A DNA stretch of 64,000 nt, from NCBI GenBank assembly GCA_027943335.1, contig BSBK01006346.1, positions 1-64,000 on the forward strand, read 5' to 3'. Shown piece after piece: positions 12,281-24,060 of the stretch; position 1 is the stretch's first letter, and every line of letters begins with the position of its first letter. The notes below the pieces were generated by a model, which was not told where the DNA came from, made no database searches, and saw nothing but the letters and a program-made list of their open reading frames with translations. Origin of the DNA: Chamaecyparis obtusa (Eukaryota > Streptophyta > Pinopsida > Cupressales > Cupressaceae). The position numbers and the translations under genes were made by a program.

Positions 12281-14050
12281 AAATATATATATGGGTGCAC
12301 ACATATATGTATTTATATATATATAATTTATATGTGATTATATGTTAATTATTGTAGATATTGTTGATGGTGTATATTTTGGGATTAATGTAAAGTATAA
12401 TATTATTAATAATTAAATATTAAATAATGCGAGGTATATTATTCTCAATTGTTAATTATTAATAATGAGGATAGGTTATATATATAGATATTGATGTAAT
12501 TAATGATGGCATATACATATATGTTAGGATAATATTACATATGTGTATGAATGAATACAAATAATCTTTTATTGTATATTTGAGTAATATAGTTGTATGA
12601 TATTAAGTTATTTTATAATACCCTTTAGTTAAGAGTTAGTTGGGAGTTGGTTACTTTTCCTCTCAACCTTTGGAAATCTATTTATATGCACTACTTTCTC
12701 ATTTGAAGAGGTGGGATTTTGGGGCTGAAGCATTGAGGAGAGGATGGCCTTAATTTTCATGGTGATTTTGGAGAGAAAACTTGGAGATGTGAGGGAGATT
12801 TTGTAAGCATATGTCTTTAAGAATTTTTGGTTATCTTTGCTTTTGGGAGAGAGACATTTTTGTGAGAATTTCAATAGTTGAGAGAGGGATTCTTTGCTGT
12901 GGAATTATTTCTTTCTTTCATGGAGATTTCTGAAAGTGGATAGGGTTTGAAGGATGCATCTCAAGTTTGGATTTGTCTTCTCTTTTGTTTCCTTCCTTCT
13001 TCGATTCAACCTTCGTAGGACATGAGGTATGGATTGAATATGTTAGTTACTTTATGTCTCTGATAGATTATGGATCTATTTATATATTATAATTATTTAT
13101 TATATCTGTACTTTTAATTTCTATGGTTATTTTAAAGTTTTGAGTTTTTGTTTGTAAGAATTGGCATGTGTTTTCCTAGGGTTTTTAGCAACCCATTTTT
13201 GGAGATCTATTATTATAATAATTTAAATTGCATCTAGGGTTTTACTAAATTGATTTTATGGAAGTAAAATTCATAGATCTCAAATGGGTATCTCTCTGAT
13301 TTTATTTTTAGGGTCGAATTAATTCCTTATTTTTGACATTTTGGCAAACTATGCCTGTCCATTCTCGATTCCAAATTTTCTATCAAATGTATTCATATGC
13401 TACAGGTTGATATGATTATATAAAAGTATAAATTTGATATAAAATATTCTCCTAAGTCTTATCTTTCATTTCCAATTGGTTTGGAGAATTTTTATTATGT
13501 TTTGTGAAAATTACAACTGTTTTAGTGAAGGCAGGTCTGAACCCTAACCAGAATTTTCTATTTTAAACCAGAAGTCATAACTTTCTTTCCCACCATTGGA
13601 TCTTCCTAAAAATAAAATCGAGAGTCCATAATTATGTTAGCTAAATATCCACTGAAGCGATTGCCTTTATTATTTGTTTTGTGGAAGATATGGATGACTG
13701 TTCTATGATGACTATTCTTTGCATTTAATCCTTGCTTGAAATAATTCAGTTTAAGAACATCATTAAGTTTTAAGGTTTCGTATGGTCACCAGAGGCTATT
13801 AGAATGTTTTTTTTTTGGTTAATTGGATCTATGTATACTCTGAATATGTTTATAATATCATTTGGATGTCTTCTTATATGTTTGGAACATTCTGTATGCC
13901 ATATTGGGTTTAGGGTTGTCAAGTGGACTAGGGACAACATATGTTTTCCTAAACTCAATCAAATGTTGTTATGGAATTGATATGAATTCTTGATGATGGA
14001 TCTATTATGCTCTTATGATTTTTATATGTATGTTAGGGAACCTAAGTACA

Positions 14051-14403
14051 CTAGGTGAGTGGCTCATAGTGAGGGGCCGGGGCCCTAAGTGGCTAGTACC
14101 AGGATAACCTACTATGAGTTATTTAATCAAGTGATAACCTAAATAAATGAATTGGGAATGGGAGATTATTGGAATGGGAAATTACACACTAATCAAGATT
14201 AATTGTGCCTCGCCCATGCCTTTAGTGCTAGTAAAGACTAAGGATGGGAGTGGGAGAAGGTACCTATGCGTAGGTATGACTGGATGACCTTGTCTGTACG
14301 AGAGGCATTCGGTTCCGCATGTGCCTACTTGGGGGCCGGGGCCAAGAGTGGCTAGTACCAGGACAACCCAAGGGGTGAGGGCTATGCGATGACACTCACC
14401 TAG
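14051..14403. repeat. Structured repeat inside the solo LTR (direct repeats bounded by an inverted repeat)
   Basis: A GC-rich motif GGGGCCGGGGCC followed by AGTGGCTAGTACCAGGA and AACC occurs at 14073-14110 and again at 14331-14366. The whole segment is bounded by CTAGGTGAGTG (14051-14061) and its exact reverse complement CACTCACCTAG (14393-14403). It stands out from the AT-rich LTR by base composition. Confidence 0.75.
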
Positions 14404-15604
14404 CTTGTAGCTTAGAGTCTCTACCAAATTTGATCATGCCTCTGGTAGTCCTTGTGGTCTTCTTGTCTTTTCTTTTTTTGTTGTGACTTTGGAGAACTTT
14501 TATCACCACCTTAGGAATTTTCTAGTTGTTACCTCTTGTATGGGCCTTTGGTTCTATCTCCTAGCTCGGGAGAGTGGGCCTATTGGTTCCACGTGGTTGG
14601 GTGGTTAATATTTATATCGAGGTATTGTTCGTGATTCTTTGGATGATCCTAGCACATATTCCTTTCCAGATCTGCAGTTGAAGATTTCTTATTGGATATT
14701 TTAATATGTTGAGATGTACTTATGTATTTGTATTCATGTAATTTTTAATCTCCTAAAAGGAGTCTTGTAGTATTGATGCAATCTCAATTCAAAGCAATGC
14801 ATAAGGGAATGGGTAGTTCTAGGTAAAAGAAAGGGAAAATAATGTGGAATATTGGACATGTTACTAGCATTAAAAGAAAGTGTTTATGTTATTTCTCCTA
14901 TCCTCTTATGTTGTCCATATGTAAAGGAAATAATCTTAAATATAGTTATATAAAATGATGTATCACAAAAATAATGTATTCTCTCTTGATGAAAGGATCC
15001 AAGAAAATTATTGAGAAATGATAGGTTAGTGATTGGAATTATTAACAATGAATGGTTATGAAACAATGCAATAGAATAGTAACTTGATTATAATGTTAAT
15101 ACTTGGTTCATGTTAATGAAATACCTAGGATAATGCCTACCTTAATGAATATTAATCTCTTACCTAAATTATTAGAGAAAAGTGATATAAAGGATAGTAG
15201 ATGTAGATGAAATCAATATGAATTTATGGAATGAGTTGATTAAAGGAATAATGATGTTGGATGATTAACCTATGTTTAATAAAAGAAATAAGTTAGGGAC
15301 ATTTAACTTGGTGCATTAAAATGAATGTAGATCTTTTAAGCTCATGATTCCGTGAATATCTTATGCATGTAAATGGTTTATATGATGTTGCTTTAGTAGC
15401 GACGTTAGGGAACTCGGGAGGACTTAAGTTGTATAAATCTTACATTCAAGTAGTAGAAAATTATTTCTTCTTTTAGAAATATGAAGTGTAATGATGAATA
15501 TTATTCTAGTTAAAATAAATAAATAAAATAAAAAAAAATTCACTACTTGCATTTTATGGAGGTTTTATGTCTTGTCCTCTTGGGTTGCCTAGCGGGGTGT
15601 TACA

Positions 15605-15609
15605 CGTAG
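15605..15609. repeat. 5-bp target-site duplication of the solo LTR, right copy
   Basis: CGTAG, identical to 11095-11099. Confidence 0.88.
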
Positions 15610-16371
15610 CCACATTCTTTCAAATTTAAATGACAACCTATGTTGAAAACCTTGTCTTGCTACTGACGGCTGCAATTGCAGACAAATGGGGAAATGATCT
15701 GAACCTGGACAAGGTAGAATTTCTAAATGAAGTGTAACATTTGTTAATTTCCAACACTGTGAAAGAAGAAATCTGTCCAATCTGACTGCTATTTGTGAGA
15801 AGCCTGCCCTTTTATTTGTCCATGTAAATGCCCCATTTAATGGTTCTACATTAATTAGACCATTATCTTCGATAAAATTTGTAAAATCTTGAATAGTTCT
15901 CAGTGGTGGGCAGATTCTGCCACTCTGGTCTGACAATTTTAAGATGGCATTAAAATCACCCCCCATTATGATATGTGAATCTAATTGAAGCTGTAAAAAC
16001 TAAGTAAGATCTGTCCACAATCTCAATTTATCTTGGGTTGATGTGGGCCCATAAATATTGAAAAGTAATATTTTAAGATCAAGGCACTCCATCTTAATGG
16101 CTTTCTAGTTATATTTCTTATCAATTACCTGAACTTGAAACAGATTAGCATCCCAGAGAATAGCCAGCCCTCCTGATGCACCAACCATAGGGCTATGTGC
16201 AGCTTTCCATTTTGTCCATTTCCCAATTGTTTTGTTAAAAACATCATCTAACATCTTTGTTTCTTGAAGTAATATAACATCCACTTTTAGTGAATCAAGC
16301 ACTAGCTTAATTCTGTTTCTTTTGTTAGAGGCATTGAATCCTCTGACATTCCAAGAGGCTATCTTCTTTAC
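15605..16371 (-). pseudogene. LINE-2 endonuclease domain
   Basis: On the minus strand the domain begins near 16371 with KKIASWNVRGFNASNK and continues through VDVILLQETKM (catalytic Glu, near 16265) and GGLAILWD. Further on are GGDFNAIL (near 15960) and GSDHFPICLQL (near 15680). These are the active-site motifs of the AP-type endonuclease fold. A stop and frame change near 15970-16105 break it. The start overlaps the end of ORF1 by a few bases, as in other plant L1 elements. It ends at FERMWLR exactly where the solo LTR was inserted. Confidence 0.88.
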
Positions 16372-18976
16372 TGAAAAGGAGAACCCTTGGTTCTCCTCGT
16401 CAATCTTTTGGAAGGTGTGAACTTCCCATCCAATGTTGATTGGATTCCTGCTGCAATTTCTTCTTTAATCATAGAACTTTTTGGTTTTCTACCTTTTTTT
16501 TTTGCTGTGGCCTTGACTTGTACATGTTGAAGTGGTGATTGCTCAATTAATAGAGAAAAAGAAGGATCAAAAGCCAAATGGTCTGCCTCTGGTTTAGAAA
16601 TAGCAGTTTCTGGTTCATCATGCATTTCCTGAATATTTACTTCTTGGGTTTCTTCTGATGCTTGAAATGTGTTACTATGAATCCATTCTCTAATGTGAGA
16701 GTATGTTATCTCATCTGATTCAAAAGAAGACACCAATAAAGTTTCATCATGCCAATATTCTTTGTTAATGTTGTAGTCCAAAGGTACACTCTATTCACAT
16801 AATCTCCTCTCAGAAGTACAGTCGATGTCAGTAGGGAAAGAGTCTTGAAAATCCCTAATGAAATCATTCATCTCTGGTGTGATGTTTTTATTGACTTGCC
16901 AAAAATTATTTGGCATCTAATCATCTTTATGAGTGAGCACTTCATCTTCTGTTGGAGTAATGGTAATGCCATCCCTAATTTTGACATGGTCTTGTAGCTG
17001 GCGTGCTTCATCTGTAGAATGATTGACCAAATTTGCGGAAGCAGCTTTGAGATATTGTTGTTGTTCTTGAATATTACAATTGTCTTCAAACTGTAGATTA
17101 CCTTCTTCTTCTACTATCTCATATATAATTTTAGTAGCTAGGTCTGTCAATAATTGTTCTGATATTTTCTTTGCTTGAAGAGTTGCCAAAATCTCTTTAT
17201 CAAGCATTTCATGTGTAATTGGCTCTAAACTTGTGGAATCTGAGAACATTAGATGCTGCACTATATCATCCACACTATGTCTGGGAACTTCTGACTGCTT
17301 CCATTCTAATAGGAAGGTCTGGTTGGAACCAGAGAGGATCGACATAATGATTCTTATTTCCCAATAAAAGAAAATAGAAGCTTCATATGAGTGGAGATTG
17401 GTAGGCGACACTTCAGTAGGACATGGTAGAGGATTTTTGTCTTCTGCCTGATGAGGGATGTGGGAAATGGTACAATGAAAAGGATTTGTATAGTAATTCT
17501 CACAAACCCTCATCTGAGTTAATGACTGGGATTCACATTGAGCTGTGAAATGCCCTAGTTGGTGTTGAAATAGCATGATGCTAACTTCATTTTGGAGAAC
17601 TACTTTCTGTTCCCAATTCCCCTATTTAGATTTTAGGGAAATGGAATTAGGTAATTCCCTAGTACCATCATGAAGTATACACACTCTAGCTTCTCGATGT
17701 GGTAACTCAAATGGGATTAAATCATGTTTAACAAAGATACCAAGTCGGTTGGCAATGATTTCCACTATATCCAGATCTCTGAATTCTAATGGCAAATTTG
17801 GCATGGCAATCCAAATGGGGAAAAATATTGGGGCTCTATCCTCAAGCCTGACATTAGGGGTCCAAACTGCTGTAAAGAGTCCCAATCCTTTGCAAAACCA
17901 ACTTTTGATCTTATGTGTTCCATTTCTCAAAGTAGTATTTTCAAATTTAGCTAGAAAATATCCCAACTCAATATTTAACCAAAATACATCTAATAACCCT
18001 GACCAATTTTCAAAAGCCCAAATTTTAGTATCATCAATTGATAAGCCTTGTTTCAAAAATTTACCTATTAAAGTTGTATCCCGAAGATGATGAATTTGAT
18101 CTTGAAGAAAATGATCTGGGAAGATAATTGTTGTAGAGTCTCATTTCTCAAACCCCTAAAGAGACACCGTGTGAGGCTTACACTGCTTGATCTGCCAAAC
18201 TTGATTAGGTTGTTTTGGATTGAAGGGTGCTCTATTTAGCTTAGACTGATGGAGCTGATCATTGTTGATAGAGGGCATCTATTTCAAATCCCTTAGGTCT
18301 CCCTATTTTTTCCCAGGACCCTGAGTATATCGGATGACTACAGGCGAGCCCAGTGGTGTGCCTTCACAAATATCCAGTATTTTCCACTTTTGGAAAGGCT
18401 GATCTCTACCCATATCCCTTTGCCTAGGCAAAAGATGAGTATTATTACCTCCTGGATGGTAGAATTTTGAATTTTTGTTTTCCCGCTCATAGTTTTTTTG
18501 AAAAAAACCTCAACCCAGATTGATGAGAACCTATTTAAAAGATGTTGTTTGCCTCTTTTCTGCTTGCCAAGATGACTCCCCAGTCTCATAAATAGAGGTA
18601 GCATTGTAAATAGGGGGAATCACATATTGAGCCGACTGATTGAAACCCTGCTTACTCTGCAACCTAGATTTGGTCTTTGCTAATGCCTTCATGTGAAATC
18701 TTGGATTAACAAAAAAAGGTTTGGCTAGCTGGACTGTCACTTTCCCTCTAAATATTTTCATTATGTCATCAGTCTCAGAATGGGGCATACTTTTTCCTTT
18801 AACCTAGTTTCTCTGAACGAACGAGACCGACTGAAAGTCAGGGCATATGTTTGATTGATGCAAACCCTTACCATTCTTAGCAACTTTTTGTTGGTACTAT
18901 TCAAACATCTGCCATTGCGACAGTAACTGTTGCCTAGCTCCGAATGGCTATCTCTATCTACCATAGACTCCTTCAT
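16368..18976 (-). pseudogene. LINE-2 ORF1 (DUF4283 and zinc-knuckle RNA-binding protein)
   Basis: ORF1 is in pieces. The N-terminal part lies at 18976-18338 (RGKVTVQLAKPFFVNPRFHM). A well-kept block at 18056-17622 reads WSGLLDVFWLNIELGYF, IWIAMPNLPLEFRD and GIFVKHDLIPFELPHREARV, which matches the DUF4283 domain of plant LINE ORF1. It is followed near 17570-17530 by HQLGHFTAQCE, the end of a CCHC zinc knuckle whose first cysteines are lost. An acidic, variable region runs to a basic tail (KKKGRKPK near 16490; TPSKRLTRRTKG near 16390). In L1 this protein coats the element RNA. Stops and frameshifts occur near 17600, 16900 and 18330. Confidence 0.8.
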
Positions 18977-19036
18977 TTCCGCTGAACTCTCTATTGGGCA
19001 CGCTTCTCCCCGATGCCATATAATTTTTTTTTATTT

Positions 19037-19053
19037 CCAATAGATTATGTATT
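19037..19053. repeat. Target-site duplication of LINE-2, right copy
   Basis: CCAATAGATTATGTATT, identical to 5822-5838. Only 16 bp (19054-19069) separate it from the LINE-3 duplication. Confidence 0.88.
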
Positions 19054-19069
19054 AGCAACATTTAATTTG

Positions 19070-19086
19070 AAAATTAAACTTTGTTT
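19070..19086. repeat. Target-site duplication of LINE-3, left copy
   Basis: AAAATTAAACTTTGTTT is followed by the T run of the LINE-3 3' end. AAAAATAAACTTTGTTT at 28958-28974 matches 16 of 17 positions. Confidence 0.75.
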
Positions 19087-20560
19087 TTTTAAAGCAAAAG
19101 TGGACTAGCCACTGTATATAGATTTTATTTAGAAAACTGATTCAAGGACTCAATCGGAAAAGAATCAGAGAAAAAAATCTAGTATTGTTGTCATTTGCAT
19201 ATATATAAGTAGAGCAAACCTTCCTATTACAAATTTATCTGGTAGAAAAAAATTGCATGTACATTAGATATACAAAAGTATCTCCCACCCAAAAGATAAC
19301 CACACACCCAAAAAACCTATTGCACCAAGTGTGCGCCCGAATATGAGTTAGGGGATTAATCAAACACAAAGACCCCAATAAGATCCAAAAATGTAGAACC
19401 CTAACACAAAAAGTCATTCCTCCACATCCACAAATTTAGAATGCTAGTTGTTTGTATGACCACGAGGAAGACTCCACGCATCCTCCCAGCCTTTTGGAGG
19501 AGCAGTAGGTATATGAGTAACCCAACCATCATTATCAATTTTCCAAGGCTCTGGAGACTGAACAGGCAGAGCCACTTGCAGATCAAAATTATCAACTAGA
19601 GGATTACCCACCACTAATGGCAGGTTGAGGTCTAGAATAGGCAACATGTGATGTGGCACGTTGAACCTATTTGCTGGAGCCAACAAAAATAGAGGAGGTC
19701 ATGGTGGATGTTGGGAGTACCCAACAAATCAAACATGGTGTTGACAGTTCTTCTAATAAAGGCCTCAAATTCCTTACCCAAAGCCTTAGCCACAACCTGT
19801 AGAGTGGATTTGAAAATTTGATAACTATGTCGCTCCAAAGCCCTCTTGATACTGTCATAGATTATCATGTGTTCGTGTTTGGCCAAGAGCATATGGCGAG
19901 GAAACAATCCACCCACAAAGGAACATCCCACCCATAGGTCATATTTGTGAATGGACAAAATTAACTTATTGCCCTCAATATACTGTGGTCAAATCACCTT
20001 ATTTGCAATTAACATTAATAATTCTACAGACTGCAGAAAATCCATTGAATTGGAAAGAAAAATTGAAAGGATTTGCGAAGGAAAGAGAACTTGTTTTGAT
20101 CTCGGTGTTAGTACATGCTCTCCAATTACCTTCCTGATTACCCTGCGAATCCTCAAAGAATGGCATATGAAGACAGATTTGAGAAAACTGTCATCGACAT
20201 GGGTAGGAAATGACAGCTTTGATTCCCCTAGCAGAAGGTAAACTCTGAAGTTCTGAGGCAGTAGGTCATCATGTAGGAAATTACAAGAGTCACAGCATGG
20301 GCACACAACATGTGAGAACTCCATATTGTGAGAAATTCACATAGCACCAAATGTAAAGGGGATGTAGAATTTATAATCATCCCATATAATGCAACATTCA
20401 TAGTAGGGCATAGAAAATATCCTATCAAAGCACCAGTATTAAATGGTATCATACCCGATATCCAGGCATGATCAAAATCACACAAATATTGAATTAAACC
20501 CAGCCTTCTGTATAGTTCACACACTGGAAATCACATGGCTAATTGCACATGGAAAAGGTA
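19087..20560 (-). pseudogene. LINE-3 3' module (counterpart of LINE-2 5839-7615)
   Basis: Several minus-strand open stretches occur: 20524-20228, 20324-19989, 19958-19632 and 19686-19444. Between about 20060 and 19880 the translation matches the LINE-2 3' module (MDFLQSVELLMLIANKVI, then HKYDLWVGCSFVGGLF). It continues into SIKRALERHSYQIFKSTLQ and LNLPLVVGNPLVDNFDLQV, for which I know no family. The long, partly parallel coding potential suggests a real third protein segment that has since decayed. Its function cannot be told from the sequence. Confidence 0.5.
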
Positions 20561-20567
20561 ATGACAT

Positions 20568-21460
20568 TCAAATTGATGTGCCAACATGTGAAGCTCTAGA
20601 GAAGAGTGAATTGGTGTGAAGCTCTAGCCATGATTGAAAGAGATCCCAAAGTTTATTTGGGAGGGGAGTGAGGTAATGTAATTTTCCAAGAACAAAAATC
20701 CAACATTTTTGTGCAAAGGGGAAATTCAAGAATAAATGATGCCCATCTTCAAGATCTTGATCAAAAAGTAGGCAGTTAAAAGGTTGAGAAATATGAAATT
20801 TAGTTAGTCTATCACTTTTTAGGGCCTTTTTTTTCAATGCAATCCATGAAAAACACCCTTCCTTAGGAAGAGTTACATGATTCCAACAAAATGAGAATGT
20901 ACAATAAGGAGCATTAATTGATTCTTGTTGTTGAATGATCATGTATCCTTCTTTGATAGAATATGTGACATCTTTACCAGGAGCCCAGAATAATTGATCT
21001 TCCTTCCCTAATAAGTAAACCACTTTTCTTGATAGTATTTTGGATAGTCTTTCTTTGTCATAGGGTGAAATAGGCAGCTCACCCGGATCCTTCCAAATCA
21101 CTCTTTTGGAAAACAAACATATTGTAGAAACATAATCTACTAAGTAGCTACCCCAAAAACTTTCTGAAAAAGTAACCAAGACATCCACGAGCCTTGATTT
21201 ATTTAGGGGAGGTGAACCATTCCAAGAGTCTCTCCAAAACTTTACTTGCTCATCATTATTCACCTCCCATGAAATATACTTAATCACAATGTCTCTAGAA
21301 GCCATCATAAAATCCCATAATGTCAAACCTCTCGAGGGGTCTTGCATAGAGAGTACTCTTGAGGGACAATTATTATCTAGGTACTTGTGTTGCATTATTT
21401 GGCACCACTTGTTCTGTGGCTTGAAATAAATTTACCATACTAATTTGGCACCAAAAACTT
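20568..21460 (-). pseudogene. LINE-3 zf-RVT and connection domain
   Basis: One frame stays open for 275 codons (21395-20568). It contains SRGLTLWDFMMASRDIVIKY, EVNNDEQVKFWRDSWNGSPP and EGCFSWIALKKKALKSDRL. It also contains CLLFDQDLEDGHHLFLNF, where the zf-RVT cysteines have become Cys...Phe and Phe, so the zinc site is lost. The frame ends near 20570 without the RNase H that follows in LINE-2. Confidence 0.8.
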
Positions 21461-21469
21461 TATTTCTCT

Positions 21470-22960
21470 TTACCATATCATGTATCCTAGCACCACCCAA
21501 AGATTTCACTTGAGCCATGTCTTGCAATGAAATAAGTGAAATTTTCTTTGCACCATTTATATTCCTAGACCATAAGAAATCTCTAAGAAGCTTTGGAATT
21601 GTCTAAATCAGTGAGGGAGGGACTTTTAACACTAAAAGATAGTAGTTAGGAATAGTTGACAACACTATTTTTATGAGGAGAATTTTATCTGCAAGTGAAA
21701 GCCAGTTAGCTTTTCAAGCCACTACTCTAGATTTAATTCTATCAATAATAGATAACCAATAGCTTATTTTGTTAGCTCCCATGAAAAAAGGAATACCAAG
21801 ATACACAGACGGAAGGTGATCCATTGAAAACCCCGAGATATTGACAATTCTATTGGAAATCATCTGGTTATTGTTGAAGAGGTAAATTTTTGATTTGTAA
21901 GAATTGATTTTTTGACTTGAGGCAGCAGTATATAAGCCCAAAACATGTTTAATCTATTTGGATTCCTTAACATTAGATGACCAAAAGAGAAAGGTATCAT
22001 CAAAAAATAATGAAAGAGTGACCGAAATATCTGATTCCCCAATTTTTGTGCCTTGCCAATAGCCAAGAGCATGCTTACTTTGAATATATATGCTGAATTC
22101 TTCAACCATTAATATGAACAGGAACGGGGATAAAGTATTGCCCACCACTAGCACCCCATTTATTATGATTGAAAACCATGCTCCCGAAATACAAGCTCTA
22201 ATCCATTTGCACCAACTTTTAGCAAATCCAAATTTTTGTAGTACTTTGAAGAGAAAGTCCCAACAGACTCTATCATAAGCCTTCATCATGTCAATCTTGA
22301 TAATGAAATTTGAAGACTTGGAGGAATTGATTGAATGTAGAACCTCATGGGAAACTAGGGCCCCTTCCATTGTTTCTCTCCCAGGGACAAAACCTCCTTG
22401 CTCTTGAGATACAAGTTTAGGTATCAGATATTGCATTCTCAAATAAATTGCCTTTGTTATAATCTTATATATTATGTTACATAATGAAATCGGTCTGAAA
22501 TCTGAGAAAATTTTGGGGGACTTAACGTTAGGGATAATGGCTATGTTAGTTGTATTAAAATACTTTAACATAGCTTTTCTTTTTCTTGATTCTTCAATTA
22601 CACCAAGCAGTTCCCATCCAATGAAGTCCCAACAAGCTTGAAAAAATAACATTGTGAAGCCATCTAGGCTAGGGGGTTTATCTAGAGGCAAAGAGAATAC
22701 TACTCTCCTGAGTTCAAATATTGTGAAAGGAGCCATTAATGTTGTATTATCATATTTTGACACCAGTGAAGGGATAACATTGAGAAGGTCTTGTGAATGT
22801 ACTTCATCAAATGCTAGTAGATTAGGTGGATCTAGTAGATTTTTGAAAAACCTTACCCCTTCCTCTTGAATGCCATGAGCATCTAAGATTGGATTACCAA
22901 TGTCTGCATTATTGATGGAAAAGATGCGATTGGAAGCTCTCTTATACTTAGCAGAAGCAT
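21470..22960 (-). pseudogene. LINE-3 reverse transcriptase
   Basis: The 269-codon frame at 22763-21954 contains LPLDKPPSLDGFTMLFFQ, TTNIAIIPNVKSPKIFSDF, SQEQGGFVPGRETMEGALV and IIKIDMMKAYDRVCWDFL. The catalytic box is FFDD near 21996-22007. The normal GVRQGDPLSP stretch is reduced to VVGNTLSPFLF, so a few codons are missing before the catalytic box. The thumb follows at 21941-21714 (DHLPSVYLGIPFFMG). The domain is better preserved than in LINE-1 but broken near 21950 and 21700. Confidence 0.88.
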
Positions 22961-22964
22961 GGAA

Positions 22965-23180
22965 TTATTTTTTGTTCTTGTCACCTTCTCTTAACCACAA
23001 CTCCCGAGAAGTATATCTCTTCTCTATTACATAGTTCTTCCCATTCCAAATGTAACTTATTTTGTTTAAAAAAATTATCATTATCCATACCCTGTTTGAT
23101 AGTTTATAAAAAATGTCCACCAAATTTTTTTTTACTATCTTTTTTTCTTTAAAATATTTTTGAAGACCAACTCGTTCCAT
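22965..23180 (-). pseudogene. LINE-3 ORF2 linker
   Basis: The frame contains KEKKIVKKNLVDIFYK and ends with SRELWLREGDKNKK. The last part corresponds to the conserved W-x-K-x-GD-N-x-KFFH motif that leads into the plant L1 reverse transcriptase. Confidence 0.65.
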
Positions 23181-23269
23181 TTTTTAATGTGCTTCTTAAC
23201 ACTCTTCATTTTTTATGCAAACTGGTGCATTTTTTAGCCAACAAAAAATTGAGCGCTAACCCACCATTG

Positions 23270-24060
23270 TTTTAGTAGAGGCAAAAAAAGAGAGTGGCAA
23301 AGCCACATCCTTTAAAATTTAAAGGATAGTTGGTGATGGAATCCTTGGTTTGCCATTGGCAAGTCTATTTGTAGAGAAATGGGAAAGTGATCAGAACATG
23401 GGCGAGCCATAATTTCATATTGGAATGTGATATTTGTTAATTTCCACTCCTAAGATACAAGGAACCTATCCAATCTGACTGAAATTTGAGAGAATTTAGC
23501 CCTCTTATTAGTCCATGTGAAGGAACCATTGTTAGGTTCAACATCCATCAGATTATTATCCTCTAAACAATGCGAAAAATATTGAATAGTTTATAGGGGA
23601 GGGCATATCCCCCCATGTTTTTCTGATGATTTTAGAATAGCATTAAAGTCTCCACCTAGTATTATAAGCTGATCATTTTGAGATTGGATGGTGTGAGTCA
23701 TTTCTTTCCACAACCTCTATTTATCTTGTGTTGTTATGGGACCATAAATGTTAATTAAAATGAAGGATAGATCAAACCTAGTTATTTTCAATAATTATCA
23801 ATTATATTGTTGATCTAAGAGTTGTCCTTGTACTACTTTGGGATCCCATAAAATAGAAATACCACCTAAAGCACCATTATTTTGCCTGTGAACCTATTTC
23901 CATTGTGTCCATTTACTTATTGTTTTGTCAAAGATTTCTTGTGACATCTTAGTTTCTTGTAACAAAATGATGTCTGCTACCATAGAATCTAGTTCTGACT
24001 TGATTCTACATCTTTTGTCAAAGGCATTTAAGCCTCTAACATTCCAAGAGGTGATCCTCA
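23270..24060 (-). pseudogene. LINE-3 endonuclease domain, broken
   Basis: From 24055 downward the translation reads ITSWNVRGLNAFDKR and then DIILLQETKMSQEI (catalytic Glu, near 23945). The GGDFNAIL-like motif lies near 23655, and a degraded C-terminal part follows around 23370. Stops are frequent, so no long open frame remains. Confidence 0.75.

Larger units (their letters stand above)
11100..15604. mobile_element. 4.5-kb solo LTR inserted in LINE-2 ORF2
   Basis: The element starts TGTAATACCCC and ends GGGGTGTTACA, a nearly perfect short inverted end with the TG...CA rule of LTRs. It is flanked by CGTAG on both sides. No gag or pol domain, primer site or polypurine tract is seen inside, so it fits a solo LTR or a coding-free LTR element. 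Its last 25 bases resemble the LTR end at 32717-32741 (CTCTTGGGTT...GGCGGGG..TTACA), where a tRNA primer site follows, so both belong to related LTR families. The orientation shown by that match is plus. Inside are an AT microsatellite, short open stretches of no merit and a structured repeat at 14051-14403. Confidence 0.8.
5839..19036 (-). mobile_element. LINE-2: nearly complete L1-type retrotransposon, split by a solo LTR
   Basis: Read on the minus strand the order is ORF1 (about 18976-16368; DUF4283 and zinc knuckle), endonuclease (16371-15605), solo LTR insertion (15604-11100), reverse transcriptase (11094-8681), zf-RVT and RNase H (8620-7616), an extra 3' module (7615-5839) and poly(A), seen as a T run at 5839. 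Without the LTR and its 5-bp duplication the element is about 8.7 kb. It is flanked by a perfect 17-bp duplication, so it looks like a near full-length insertion. Many stops and frameshifts show it is inactive. It is the same family as LINE-3. Confidence 0.88.
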
